This document shows, in pieces, positions 33,180-44,654 of a DNA stretch of 64,000 bases (its first letter is position 1; each line of letters opens with the position of its first letter). Position numbers and translations under genes: made by a program. The notes beneath the pieces are model-generated. The model was given only the letters and a program-made list of their open reading frames with translations, was not told the origin of the DNA and did not search any database. This DNA comes from Amoebophrya sp. A120 (taxonomy: Eukaryota; Sar; Dinophyceae; Syndiniales; Amoebophryaceae): assembly GCA_905178155.1 (NCBI GenBank), contig CAJINV010000002.1, positions 9,063,412 through 9,127,411 on the forward strand. Reading direction: 5' to 3'.

Positions 33180-34445
33180 GGAGGAGTATAGTCGTGAAGA
33201 ACCAAATGTACGAGCGCAAAAAAATTGAGACGGATTTTTTTACGCCTGAAGGAAAAAAATTGTATCTTCGTATTTTCAACCTGCTTCTTAATCTAGTAGT
33301 ATACAAGTCGTAAGGGGTGCGTCGAGTTGGTTGCTGGGTCCGCAGGGTCGCTCTCGAATGCGGTGCACATAATGAGCAACTTCAATAGGTGGACGAGTTA
33401 ATTCTGTTTCGAAGATTGATTAACGCAGGTACAGTGTAGTGAAACCAATAACAGCGTCATGATTAGCATTAGTCTCGCCTTTCTTTATTTGATTTTCCTG
33501 GACATATCAAGCCAACGCCGAACGCGTGGGCCGGCAAGTATCTGCGGAATTTGAATATGGATCTGCTATAGGGCCTCGATTACGCAAACGCGAATCGTTG
33601 CAATTGTGTGAAGTTGTAGTGCTCTTATAGTAGTCCGAAAAATTTTTTGTCGCGGGATTCCTCTAGCAAAATTCGTATCAATGCTAGTAACAGTAGTAGC
33701 AGAGAGGTGTAGAGCCCATACGTATTTTTTTTAGGTTTCGAATATTGGAACTAGTGGAACTGATAGACTTTCACTAACCTTGTCACGTCAACGACTGGAA
33801 TATACTTCTCCAGCGAGTGGCTCTTCCTTTTTACATGTGAGGGAATGCTTGGTTCTTGTAAGAGTAAGAATCCGATGTTCAATCATTATTGTGCAGATCC
33901 GCAATGCCACCGGAGCAGGCAGATGCGGATGATCTGGCTGAATAGTCAGAGCGCAGTCTATAAAACAAAAAATTAGTTCTATAGACTCTTATAACTCCGT
34001 AGTTGAGTAAACCTACCTACCTACCTACGATCCTAGTCCTACTCATCTGTGTGGTTTCGCCTACTCCAACGCAGCTGTCGGGATCAATTTTAAGATAATA
34101 CCAAAAGTGGGCGGCTGCGGTGCCGGGACAAAATGCAGCGGAACGGCATAAGCTGCGGCCAATCAACTGCATGTTCATGCAGAGCAGAGGCGGAGTGGGA
34201 GAGGGAGTCTGAGTCACTCAGGAACTTGGAGTTTTCCTTCGAGCAGTTGACGAGAGAAGTAATGTTTTCATTTGTGAGATGTTGGAGGTAGGTGACGTGT
34301 GATAGCGTTTGCTTTTTTTGTTTGGAGTGTCCTGGTGACTTTTTCTTTTTCTTCATTGCGTCTGCTGCGATGGCAGTTTGGCTTCAAGTGCGGATTTGAC
34401 CTGGAGCGAGCTTCATTTTCTAGTGCACGGACCGTACGTTTCTGC
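33180..34445. other. Intergenic stretch
   Basis: AT-rich; no gene or element recognised. The frame of the next gene is open from about 34299, but the first ATG in it is 34446. Confidence 0.4.
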
Positions 34446-36552
34446 ATGGACCAAAAAAGCCCTCGGTCCACCAAAATCATGATAAGCCACAGGAGCAGCA
34501 ACAGCTATGAACCGACGGCGGGAAGTTTGGGTCCCAAGCCTCTGTACAATTACAACTCGCAGCCGCTTTTTGCTCGCGACGCCGAGCGCAGATCACAACA
34601 TACAGATCGCGACGGAGATCATTTTTCGTCTCATGCACGTCCACATCATGGACATGGAGGACCACAGTTTGCAGCGGCCTCCGACCAAGTTACAATGGCC
34701 ACCACTGCGGCCAGCGATGGATATGGCACCACTAATTCCCATCTACCCTCTAGCGGGCCGGCCTCGTCTGGTCCAACCTCCACAGCGTCGTCAAAAAAGA
34801 CACGACCTGCGCAGGTTTCCTTTCTGAGCACCACCGCTCAACAGCATCCAGGAGGAACCCATGACGCAGCTGCTTCATTTTCTTCGCGGTGCAACGCGGC
34901 GTCTGTTAGAAGCATGACGATGAATTATGACCATGGGGATCGCTCAAGAGCGTACAGGTCCACACAGGATGATCACTCACTGCCCTTGGGACGAATTGGA
35001 AAGAGTTCTGGGCCAATAAATCAAGAAGTAATGATCCACCAGCACCGCCTTCCACACGAAGACCGCGACTCTTTTGGGCCGGACGAAGAAGAGGAATTGG
35101 ACGATCCGTTCTTGCAAAAGGAGCAGAATCTGCAAGACTTGAAACTAGATTTGCAATCGCTGTTCCGCGTGTCGAAACAGCAGAACGAGGCTCAGAAAAT
35201 CAGCATCCAGGGACTTCAGGTGGAGTTGAATCACGCGAACAACTTGAAAATGCAGTTGGAGCAGGACAACGAGAAGCTGAAGAAGGGCAACGATCTGCTG
35301 ATCCAACGGTGTAACGCCCTCGTGTCGGAGATGGCGACGTTGAAAATATCAAATGTAAAAATGTCTGGGTCTGGAAGATTCTGAGACTTGTCATGCACGT
35401 TTTGCATGGGCCATGATATCTGTGATGCATGCCCTAGCATCACAGACTTTTTGAGGGCTCTGTGATGCCTATTCCGCATGGCAAATGCCCTCTCCGCGTA
35501 GCCAAAATTGCATTCCCTTTGCTGCTTATGCAATACAGATTTTTTTGGAATCCAAATGCAGCATCACAAGTTCGGATTCTTCCAGACCCAGACATTTTTA
35601 CATTTGATAGAAAACCAACGTGAGCAAAACAAAACAGGAGCGCGACAAGCTGGAGATATCAAATGTAAAAATGTCTGGGTCTGGAAGAATGCGCGATTTG
35701 TCATGCAGCTTTTCCATGACCCATGAGGTCTGGAATGCAGGACCTAGCATGACAGATTCTGTGCGATCTCTCTCATGCCTCTCCTGCATGAGAAACTCCC
35801 TTCCGACTTGGTCAAAACTGGACGACTTTTGGTAATCATGCAACACAGATTTTTGCATGTTTCAGATCTAGCATGACAAGTTACATTCTTCCAGACCCAG
35901 ACATTTTTACATTTGATAGGAGAAGCTCTTTTTCGATTTGAAGCAGAAGAGCGAGGAAAAGAAGCACTTCCTGAAAAAGGGGCTGGAAGAAATGAAGCAA
36001 AAACTGACGATCGAACGAAGAAGAAACAAACACCTCGCGTCCGCGTTGCGGTCCCTACAGCGCGACTTTTTCGTTGAAAAAATGCGCCGAAATTTGGCAG
36101 AAGAAAGTTGAAGAGGGACTCGTTTCTGTTTCATGTGTTGCAAACTCGATAAGCACTGTTTCACTTCTGAATTTGCAAATAAGAACGAAGTAATTACATA
36201 GATCACTTTTGTTTTTGTTGTACGCGAACACGTTTCAAGTTTAGGAGCAGGCGGTGGAAGAGAAATTGACTCTCAACTACATGAGGAAAGCGAAAGCTAT
36301 GCGTAATCGAATATTCGATGTGTTCTTCGAACTATACAAGCAAGAGGATCGTAAAAAAAAGGACGGCTCTTGTGCATCGGTTTGCTGTTATTTTTTTTTC
36401 CTTCTCTTGCTGCATGACAAGAAGACCAAGAGGAAGAGGCTCAAGTTCAACTCCAGAGGGTCTTCGAATCGCATGGCATGCAGGAAAAATGTGCAACATA
36501 CGAGCGAAAAATTGATTTCCCGGACGAGAGACGAGGCCACGATAGTAAATAA
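34446..36552 (+). CDS. Coiled-coil protein with disordered Ser/His-rich N-terminus
   Basis: Exons 34446-35346, 35615-35656, 35924 to 36099 or 36102, 36245-36350 and 36422-36552 (about 451 aa). Residues 1-215 are Ser/Thr/His/Gly-rich; from about 220 heptad coiled coil runs to the end (LQDLKLDLQSLFRVSKQQNE, then KLFFDLKQKSEEKKHFLKKG, EQAVEEKLTLNYMRKAKAMR). Two family A introners interrupt the coil with a 42-nt exon between them; both removals keep the heptad register (TLKTNVSKTKQERDKLEKLF). The intron after residue RRNLA has no GT in phase and reads as GA-AG. Cytoskeletal or scaffold role by composition only. Confidence 0.72.
35347..35609 (+). mobile_element. Introner family A, copy 4 (263 bp)
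   Basis: Ends TATCAAATGTAAAAATGTCT and TTTTTACATTTGATA; duplication GAAAA at 35342-35346 and 35610-35614. Excision gives TTG-AAA-ACC-AAC in frame. The interior is the reverse complement of copy 13331. Confidence 0.95.
35657..35918 (+). mobile_element. Introner family A, copy 5 (262 bp)
   Basis: Same ends as copy 4; duplication GGAGA at 35652-35656 and 35919-35923. Excision gives CTG-GAG-AAG-CTC in frame. It lies 42 nt downstream of copy 4 with related but clearly diverged interior, so the two are separate insertions rather than a tandem duplication. Confidence 0.95.
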
Positions 36553-36915
36553 CTCATCTGGGCCCGGTTTTTTTTTGCCGAGGTGCTTTTACGGTCCCGC
36601 TGAAAAAATCAATACAGAGGATTGAATATCATGTGCACTGCTCAAGTTCATTCTCAAGACCGCTATCTTCAACAAACAGGTTCGCGGTAGGTGTAGTAAG
36701 CATAGATTGATAGTATTTCGCTCCCCTGCTCCCCAAGGACTTTGGTCTCGTGAGGGTACAACGGACACGGAACCTACTGTAGGCCTCCAAACTATTGTGA
36801 CTGTTGATTCCGATGCCGCTTGAACATTTAAAAGTTGCTCGTTTGATTGACGCGTGAGAACTACCCTGTTTGTTCTTGTTTATCTGCTTCTCCTCCTCGC
36901 AAGAATTCCATAACC
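36553..36915. other. Intergenic stretch
   Basis: Short gap holding the 5' region of NFU1; nothing recognisable. Confidence 0.4.
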
Positions 36916-38344
36916 ATGTCGGCGACCAGTATGGTTCTCTCGTCCACGACCCCTTCCCTCTCGTCCGCCGCGTCGCGGATGGTCGGTCTCGTGAGTAGCG
37001 CTGGGTGCAGAGCCGAGGCCCGGCACTTCTCCGCAGCTGGAAGACGGCACGGGAATAGGTCGTCTCCCCTCTACGTAAATTCCCCAGCGGATAGCTCTAC
37101 CACGACAACGACCCGGTTAGTTCTCGGCGGAGTCGGGGCTTCTACAAGTTCCGTCGCGTATCCCCACCCAGGTCGTGGAACCAGTTTTCCTTCCTCGTCC
37201 TCCACTGCACCATATCTTTCAACCTATAGCAGCAACACACCCTCGTCCTCCTCCACCAGAAGTTCGCCTTTCCACCACACCTCTCAGCGTCGCTGCATCG
37301 CGGTGATTGCTGAGCCTACCCCGAACCCCGAGTCCATCATGTTTTACCCGCAAGCGCAGGACGTGCTGGGCAAAGCCGCGAAGACAAAGACCTTTCAAGA
37401 CAAGGCCACTGCCCGCTCGAGCCTGTTGGCCACCGCGCTCTTCAAGGTGCACGGTGTCGCGCAGGTCATGCTTGCAGCGAGACACGTGACGATTACGAAA
37501 CAGCCAGATATCGACTGGGATTTCGTCCGCCCCAATATCGAGCTGGTACTCTCTAGAATGTTTCCATGCGGCCGAATAAGTTGAATTTCTAGCTATAGCA
37601 AGGTTTGGTCCTATCTTCGACCCAAGAAGGGTCTGACTAAAGTCGCGTCTGGCGACTTTATTCAGAACTCGAACAGAAAAGACAGAAATGTAAAAACTTC
37701 TTCTCTGCATTTGGAGGTTTTGCTTTTGGACAGTGAAAACCAATCAACAGGTGATGTCTCAATTTTTCGCTGCTGGCCTCGAGGTAATCGATCCTCAAGA
37801 AATCGATTACTACCAAGATGGGCAATCGCGCATGCCGAACCCCGTTGCGGATGGCGTAGATGTTCCAGAAAAGGTACTAAGCATCATTTACAGCCTGGGT
37901 TTATTGCTTGGGCGCGGCATCAAATGATTGCTTTCGAATTCGATTCATTATCTTAGCATATTCGCGTAGTGCTGGGCCACTTGCACGGAAGATGCTTCGT
38001 CCTAGTTTCATGTAGTTAGGTCATTTGAAAAGTAGTCACCTATTTTTACAACCACAAAACCCCAGCCCGACGGCAGTTCGGAGAACTTTGAGCAGGAGCT
38101 TTTGCAGCTGCTGGAGGAGCGGGTGCAGCCGTTCGTGCAGCAGGACGGGGGCGACGTGGAATACGTCAAAACGGAGAACGACGTCGTCTACCTGCGGATG
38201 ATGGGTGCGTGTTCCGGCTGCCCGAAGAGCGGCATTACGCTCAACATCCAAATCAAGCAGCTGATCCAGCACTATTTTCCCCATATCCAGGATGTCGCCG
38301 AGTACGTGGACCCGGAGGAAGAAGTGATCCCGAGGGGGCACTAG
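36916..38344 (+). CDS. NFU1: Mitochondrial NFU1-type Fe-S cluster scaffold/carrier
   Basis: Exons 36916-37545, 37751-37873 and 38066-38344, all GT-AG and phase 0 (1032 nt, 343 aa). Residues 1-130 are Ser/Arg-rich without acidic runs, as in a mitochondrial targeting region. The Nfu N-terminal domain follows (EPTPNPESIMFYPQAQDVLG, then FFAAGLEVIDPQEIDYYQDG) and the C-terminal NifU domain (VQPFVQQDGGDVEYVKTEND) with the cluster-binding pair CSGCPKSGITL. NFU1 passes 4Fe-4S clusters to lipoate synthase and respiratory enzymes. The join IEL-VMSQFFAAGLEV matches the family. Confidence 0.93.
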
Positions 38345-38925
38345 GGTGGCGCAGCTACAGATACAGTTTGCTGTGCGGATTGCGTATTTGAAGTTTCCTC
38401 GAAATAAATTGAACAAATGAATCCCATCGAAAAAATTTCGTCGAATCAAAGTGCCACACTATTGCGGAGAGCAGGCTTTGCCTTCAGCGAAGCGATTTCC
38501 CTTGGAAGCACATGGCGAGAACGAGAAGCAATTTCTATGACGTTCCCTTTACTTTTATGCATTTCGTTCGTGGATGCGCGATTCGCGCACCGTTGCGCGA
38601 CTCGCGCACGAACAACAGGTGATGCTGTGTTCGACGAGATTTTAGAGACGACATAAACACCTACTTACAACCGTGTGAAACGCTTTCGCCAACTTTCTTA
38701 TTTTCTTGACAGATGTTGTCGAGGGTGGATCTGGATACTATAAAACGTGAGTACTATGTTGAGCGGAGGGCACCAATGAGTAGAGAACACACGACATTGA
38801 CTAATTTTGATTCTCTACCACACCGATGTATCTCAACATCAACTTTTGCAGTGTTGAAACGGCAGCCTGAAGCCTGACCTGGCACTAGTGGCAGGTTTTG
38901 TCGAAGCGGGTAGCCAACATTAAGG
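38345..38925. other. Intergenic stretch
   Basis: No gene supported. Confidence 0.4.
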
Positions 38926-40867
38926 ATGAGGCACGAGAAATGGAAGGACAAAGGACCGAGTTCATCCAGTAGAAGAGCTCGCGGAGCATCGTCACAGTTT
39001 CTTGTTCCATCGCCATCGCCGTCAACGACTCTGCGTGCTGTTTTCCTTTTGCTTGCTACAGGAGAACGATGCGCAGCGACGAGTACAACGTCAGAAGAGG
39101 TCGGTAGCCCAGCATTTACGCAACTCTACTCCCATGTTGATGAATATGGAAGCGTCAGGTTTGAAATCGTCAAAGTTGAAATAGAAATAGTTTGTCACGC
39201 ATAAAATGCAGCCCACAAAGTGCCTGTCTTGCAGGGTAGGCAAGTGACGCAGATTGTAAGCCTGTTGAGGGGTAGACACTGAGCTGCTAAAGTAGCATGA
39301 CAAAAGGCGTCTTCCTTACCCAAACAGCATGACAAACTGGATTTCGGCTCTACCCAAATTTGTCATGCGCCACTTCGAAACTGGGTCACCACGTTCATCC
39401 ATTTTATGCATTACAAGTTACTTTCAACTCTGACGATTTCAATCCTGACGATTTCAATCCTGACGTTTGCATAATGAAGAAAACGGATCCCAGGATGACA
39501 ATTTTCAGCGAAAACTTCTGGTGTGTAATGCCGTCGACCCAGGAGCGACTCCTCATTACGCAGGAGCAACGCCCGACAGTTCGGTAGGGAAAAAGCACCA
39601 GGAGGACGGGGATTCTGGCGAGCTTTTTCTGGAGAAGAACCATAAGCGCACGAAATCCAACCAGCCACTGCAGTTCCGCGAGTGCCGCTTTATTAGCGGA
39701 AAAATCAAGCCGAAAGATGAGATCGGGTTCACGTGGTGGAGAACGGCGCCAGTCGACACCGGGGGAGAAAAGATAACTGATGTTGTTGTACCAGCGCGCG
39801 GCAGAACCACTGATCCGGGGAGGAGTTCTTTTCGTGAAATATACACAACAACAAATAACGATCATGATCGTACAACTGGTACCTCCTCATTCGGCACCTT
39901 CGAGATTAGCGAGCAGCTTCCGCAGCAAGATTCGGTATTGCTGCTGATCGTCCAGAAGAGCGTCGTCAGTGGCGTTTTGGACTTCCAATCCTTCGCTTTT
40001 GGGTCTACCGACGAGTACACGAAGGAAGCCCAAGTCGCGTTTCTGAACGCGGCGGGGGATCGTGGTCTGCTTTCGACCGAATTGCGGAACGAAGTAGACG
40101 ACGACGAACGAAGTGGACGCCCGGACGGCACACCTCGTACTAGCCTCCACGGGCCCGACGGTGCACCAGGTGCCAGAGTATCAAATCAGATCTTGCTCTC
40201 AGACTTAAAAACGAAAGGGAAGCTGACCCGGCAGGAATCCGTGTCGTTCAACAAGGTGTATGCCGTCCACCCGGGCGATTACGAGCTGCAATTGAAGGAG
40301 CCGCGGTTTGGAAGTGGTGGAGGAGCAGCAAGATCGGCTTCCAGGAGTGCTGGTAGCAACGTCGGAGATGTTGAAAGTAGAAGAGCACCCGGACGATCTT
40401 CTGATCCTCGTGATACAGCACGACACTCTTCGCATTCAACTCCAACGACGAAGTTACGCCTTTCCGCCGGGAAGGATTATGTCGTATTCAAGACGGGATA
40501 TGGCGAAACCGCGCGGCTCACTGTTTTCCCAGATGAGTACAAGCTGGATCTTCTCTCGACTGGTTTCCTGTTTGGCAAATCAACCGACGGGAGCGGAAAG
40601 AACACGGCCCCTCCCTTTCTGCAACTCCTCATCGCGATTGCGTACTGCGGGCCGATTTGTGCGCTCCTGTATTGGATGGTTGACAGAACACAGTTGTGGT
40701 GGCAACTGCGCAGTCTGAGAGAAAAGCGCAAAAAAGACGAGGGGATGGATGTGGGGATCGAGAAGTTTCACGACAAGCTGCACAATGAACCCTTGCGTGC
40801 GGGGGAACAAATAAATGTTGCCGTTGCTGGCTTGACTCATACGAAGAAACCGATCGATGAGGTGTGA
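38926..40867 (+). CDS. Putative single-pass membrane protein, unrecognised
   Basis: Exons 38926-39153 and 39509-40867 (528 aa), intron GT-AG and phase 0. The N-terminus MRHEKWKDKG... includes a hydrophobic run (LRAVFLLLATG) that could act as signal anchor; the central part is beta-rich and polar with low-complexity inserts (KIKPKDEIGFTWW, NKVYAVHPGDYELQLKEPRF); near residue 450 there is a clear membrane helix (FLQLLIAIAYCGPICALLYW), followed by a basic cytoplasmic-type tail. The layout recalls a lumenal beta domain plus tail, as in p24-like cargo proteins, but the motifs are not sufficient for that call. Confidence 0.55.
39154..39464 (+). mobile_element. Introner-like inverted-repeat segment forming most of an intron
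   Basis: The intron starts exactly at GTCAGGTTTGAAATCGTCAA, and its complement appears at 39416-39464 (TTTCAACTCTGACGATTTCA, with the unit GATTTCAATCCTGAC duplicated at the end). The intron runs on to an acceptor at 39508. No 5-bp duplication is visible. The GT of the donor is the element's first dinucleotide, which differs from families A-E. Confidence 0.6.
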
Positions 40868-42704
40868 GCTGTTGCACCACCGCTGTGCGCCGGGAGATTG
40901 TAAGCTTGCAAAATGAATACGAATAGGAATATGAAATAAGTTTCAAAAAGAGAAGCTGCGGAATGGTTTGAATAGAGTCGTCGTTGTTTCAAGAAACAGA
41001 AACAAAAGCGCAGCATTTTTGAGTAGGTTCAGCTTAGATATAACAGTTTCAGTAGTTTCAGCAGTATCACTCTTTCTGGGACAGGCTACAAGGAAGTGTT
41101 GTACAAAATGGGCTTCTACTGCAGCCTCCATTGCTGTTTAGTCGATCCTTCTTCCCGGTGTTGGCCATGGTTCCTGCTTGTAGCCGCGCTACTGCGGACG
41201 TTGTTTCGAAGCGATGCTGTCTATCGTGTGACCACTTTTTTCCTGAACTGACGAAGATTCCTCATGTGGAACAACGCGTAAGTAGTGGCTTATTATTTGT
41301 GATTGTAAGTACAAGTGCACATGCGCGGTGAATTTTATCGCGCTGATGTCCACTGCATGTTGCTTCTAGTTCTAGTGTTTCTGCGACAAGAAGACTTTTT
41401 ACTTTTTCACTCGTGTTCCCGACGCAGATAGAGACAAAAAGTGAAAATCAAAAGACGCTCATGAACGCGTACGGAGCGATGCTGCACTCGATCAACCAAA
41501 CAGCCTAACGAGATAAAGAAAGTTCCACAATACAGCCTAACGAGGTCCGGGATCAGGATCAGACCACGATCAGAAATCACGCATTTGGGCGTCCAGTCAA
41601 GGCATTCGGCTTTTCAGTGAGCAATAAATCGCATTTTCAAGTACATGTTGATCCGTCGTCATATTAATTCGGGTCTTCTTCTTGTCAGTGGCAGAAGAAA
41701 AGAACGTAGCCCATAAATAAGATCATCGGTCGTGATCGGTCGTGATGTGCCTCATCGATATCGTTTTTACCTTTTTTTAAACTCGAGGCTGCAGCGCCAA
41801 GCATGATCGCCAGCGAAGATCAAAAAATGGACTGACGTGACAAGTCTGGACTTGGATCAGCATCAATGGTCGACCAAATCACGTCGACCACGCTCCTCGG
41901 TGTGTTGATGATCAACATAGAAGAAGTACTTTGCTAGAAGATCGCTTGCCCGTGAAGACGACGGTGGCTACTGGAATTCAAAGAAGGAGCAAAGCATCGT
42001 TGCCATTCATATCGTCGCAATCCTCCCCGCAGATTATTTCAGGTTTTTGAAATCGTACAACTACAATTATCGGGCGAAGTCCAAAGTATTTTCTCAAGCC
42101 TCGGTGAAAATCAGTATTCGAACAAGCAGCTAGCTTTCTTTTACTTCTTACTTCTTGTCAGAGACGCCTCAAATCGGTTCGAAATGACGTTGATCGGAAT
42201 CCTAATCCCCTAAAGACTACGAAGGCAAAGCCAATACGTTCGGAATCAAATGAGCGGAAATAGCTCGGTCTACACGTTCAGAATGACCATCCTGAGGGAC
42301 TTGACTCGGAGCAAGATCGCGCAGTAAACCTAGAGCACTGACATACGTACTAACCTGCGGGCTTACCACTTGACTCAGAGCCCGATAGGCTCACATCAAG
42401 AACCAATCTGCAACAACCTTGAATGCTTATCCTCACCCACAGGATAACTAGCGATAGCCATCATCATCCTCCGCGTCTAACCTCGAGCCCCCTTGGGTCT
42501 AGCTTGTGTTTATAGGCTACGCCGCGAGCAGGAGCACTTCTAAACAAAGTTATTTTTATTTTTCTCCAAATCCGAAGTACAAAACGCGACTCAAATTTGA
42601 GTCCTCAAGTCAGTCTCTGTAGGATTTTGCTTGAAGTAATCTATCTTGCCAACTCGGGAAGGAGTTTTTTCGTTTTCTCATATTTATTCAAATAACCCCA
42701 AAAA
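40868..42704. other. Long intergenic stretch
   Basis: No gene supported over 1.8 kb. Short repeats include ACAGCCTAACGAG twice near 41500-41540 and ATCGGTCGTG twice near 41730. Stops are frequent in all frames between 41350 and 42640. Confidence 0.4.
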
Positions 42705-43514
42705 ATGCCTACATTGACAAACGGAAGATCCGTGATGGATAGGATGATGTGTCGCATGCCCAATTGCAGCAGCATGCTGCGTCGTCTTCCAGTCACGCTG
42801 CTTTGTTGTTTCTCCCTTCTGCAGAGCCAGTTAGACGCGGTGGGGGCGGTGCAGCTCCAGCTCGGCGCGACGGGAACGAGTGCAGCCGCAGCTTCCTCGT
42901 CTTCCCCGCTGCTGACCGGCCGCGTGCCAAAGCTCGCCAAGGAGATCTTCACACTGCTCCAGCAGGACGAATGGACGATGACGTCGGTGACAGGGTCCCA
43001 CCACAAGTTTCTGAAGGGGAGTTGGAGCCTGATTGTGGCCGTGCACGGCGCGGGCGAAGTGAGCCCGCTGCTGCGGCAGCTTATCCAGCAGCAGCTAATT
43101 TTGGCGGACAACTACAACTACGATTGGGGCGCTTACCTGAAAGCGCGCCAGAGTGGAAACGTGTACATGCGCACAACACGAGGCCGGACCAGCGCTGCTA
43201 CCGGTACTTCTCTCCCCGCGGGAGCTTCCACCGGCGTTCCGTCCGCGCCGGCGGCGCGAGGGGGTCAACCTGTCATGGAGCAGGGCGGTCAATTGCTGTT
43301 GCCCCACTCCGCCGGCGAACGTGCGTCTGCGCAAGAAAGCGCCCGTGAGCGGCAGGAGAGGAGGCAGGCTGTGTTGCAAGAGCAGTTGGATTTCGCGTGG
43401 TATCTCCTCTCGCAACAAGAGTACCGGCTCGCGAACTACTTGCTGGTCACGTACCTGCAAAAGCCAGACTCCTCCAATATCAACTGCAAATATGTCTGCT
43501 GTGTCCGGCAATGA
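42705..43514 (+). CDS. Protein with a HicA/YcfA-like RNA-binding domain
   Basis: 269 aa from ATG 42705, one exon as seen. An N-terminal hydrophobic stretch (VTLLCCFSLLQSQL) resembles a signal or targeting peptide. Residues 75-130 match the HicA-type double-stranded-RNA-binding-like fold: AKEIFTLLQQDEWTM, then SVTGSHHKFLKGSWSLIVAV, HGAGEVSPLLRQLIQQQ. The diagnostic GSHH with the later conserved His is present. In bacteria HicA is the RNA-acting toxin partner of HicB; no HicB is seen here, and in eukaryotes such domains are usually parts of other proteins. The rest is low complexity plus a helical region. The ORF may continue by splicing from 43493 to 46601 (both phase 0) across the mobile element. 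Confidence 0.6.
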   Translation: MPTLTNGRSVMDRMMCRMPNCSSMLRRLPVTLLCCFSLLQSQLDAVGAVQLQLGATGTSAAAASSSSPLLTGRVPKLAKEIFTLLQQDEWTMTSVTGSHHKFLKGSWSLIVAVHGAGEVSPLLRQLIQQQLILADNYNYDWGAYLKARQSGNVYMRTTRGRTSAATGTSLPAGASTGVPSAPAARGGQPVMEQGGQLLLPHSAGERASAQESARERQERRQAVLQEQLDFAWYLLSQQEYRLANYLLVTYLQKPDSSNINCKYVCCVRQ

Positions 43515-43810
43515 GAATTTGTATACGCTATGCGGTACAAAATAAATGTATGACCGGGCAGCCGTGGTCTTGCGAGCCTGTGAGTCAAGGCCGACCGCTG
43601 GTCGGTCGATATTTTATGGGCGTGGCCAACGCGTCCATTCTATTACGGTATCCAAAGCCTGAGAAGCTTGACATGAAGATAATCGGGGGGCGCCATTTCG
43701 CGCTTTTCTCCCCTGTTTTGTCTGTGTCTCGCTGGGTTTTCAGGGTCTTGCGCCCCTGCCGATGGTAGCTGTGAGTTATTCTGAGTCTTATGAGTTTTCT
43801 GAGTCCCCGG

Positions 43811-43955
43811 TGAGACAGGCCGACACGAGGTCGGCCTGGTTGGGTTGCGATTTTCCTATCCTAGTGAGACAGGCTGGCACGAGGTCCGCCTGGCTAGGTT
43901 TTGCGCGCGATTTCCCGGTGAGACAGGCGGGCGAGAGGTCCGTCTGGCCGGAAGC
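43811..43955 (+). repeat. Three tandem hairpin repeats inside the CCCH element
   Basis: Units begin at 43811, 43864 and 43918 (GTGAGACAGGC). The first has perfect arms GGCCGAC/GTCGGCC around a loop ACGAG; the others keep the loop but vary the arms. A degenerate fourth unit appears in the short copy near 46277 (GTGTGACAGAG). Confidence 0.75.
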
Positions 43956-44654
43956 TTTATTTCTTTTCCCTAGCGATGAGCGCTAGTAAGTCGGGTGATA
44001 TTCCCCTGTTGCGGTATCTCGTTATATTTCCCACCTTGATTTTTCGGCGGCGGAGTGGAGTTTTCTGGCTACGCTGGTCGCGGTTTCTCCATCTCGGACT
44101 TTCTCGGCCTTGTGGCACTGGCGGTTTGAACCCGTTAAACCTAAAGGAGGGAGGGGGCGAGATGGAAGGGCTGGGCATCTTCGGGCGGCTTATTGGGGAG
44201 ATTTTTCGTTGGCCGCTCTTTGGCTTTGTTGTCGGTGTCCAGCGCCATGGGCCGAGATCTTTCTGTGATGGAGGAACCACGATCAGCGTGGGCAAATTCC
44301 CTCTCGCTCTCTTGATCTTCGACGCCATGAGAATGTGGCAAGCTCTGAGAGAATTTTCGCTCTGATCTTGGAAATCCGCGCTCTTTATTCCGATGTCTTA
44401 TCCTTGACGAAAATCTCCGATCCTCACCACGGGTTCTTGCAAGTTCCTACCAATGTTTCTGGTACGAGGGCCGGATCAAAATGATTTCGCTTGGTCGAGG
44501 AATAGTAGGATGCTTTACGCCTGGGGGATCCCTCGCTGTCGCTTTCCGTTTTCCATTCTTCCAGGGACACATAGGGCCGTCTGTGGTCTTTGTATATATT
44601 GAGCTTCTTCGATAGCATTTTTCTATCTGCTTGCTACCTTTCTTTCCAAAATGT

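Noticed and set aside
36847-36915. Upstream extension of NFU1 before ATG 36916
   Set aside because: The frame is open but has no earlier ATG; the targeting region is complete from 36916.
43976-44365. A second ORF inside the CCCH element
   Set aside because: Composition is W/R/G-rich as in random GC-rich frames, and no domain or conserved start context is visible.
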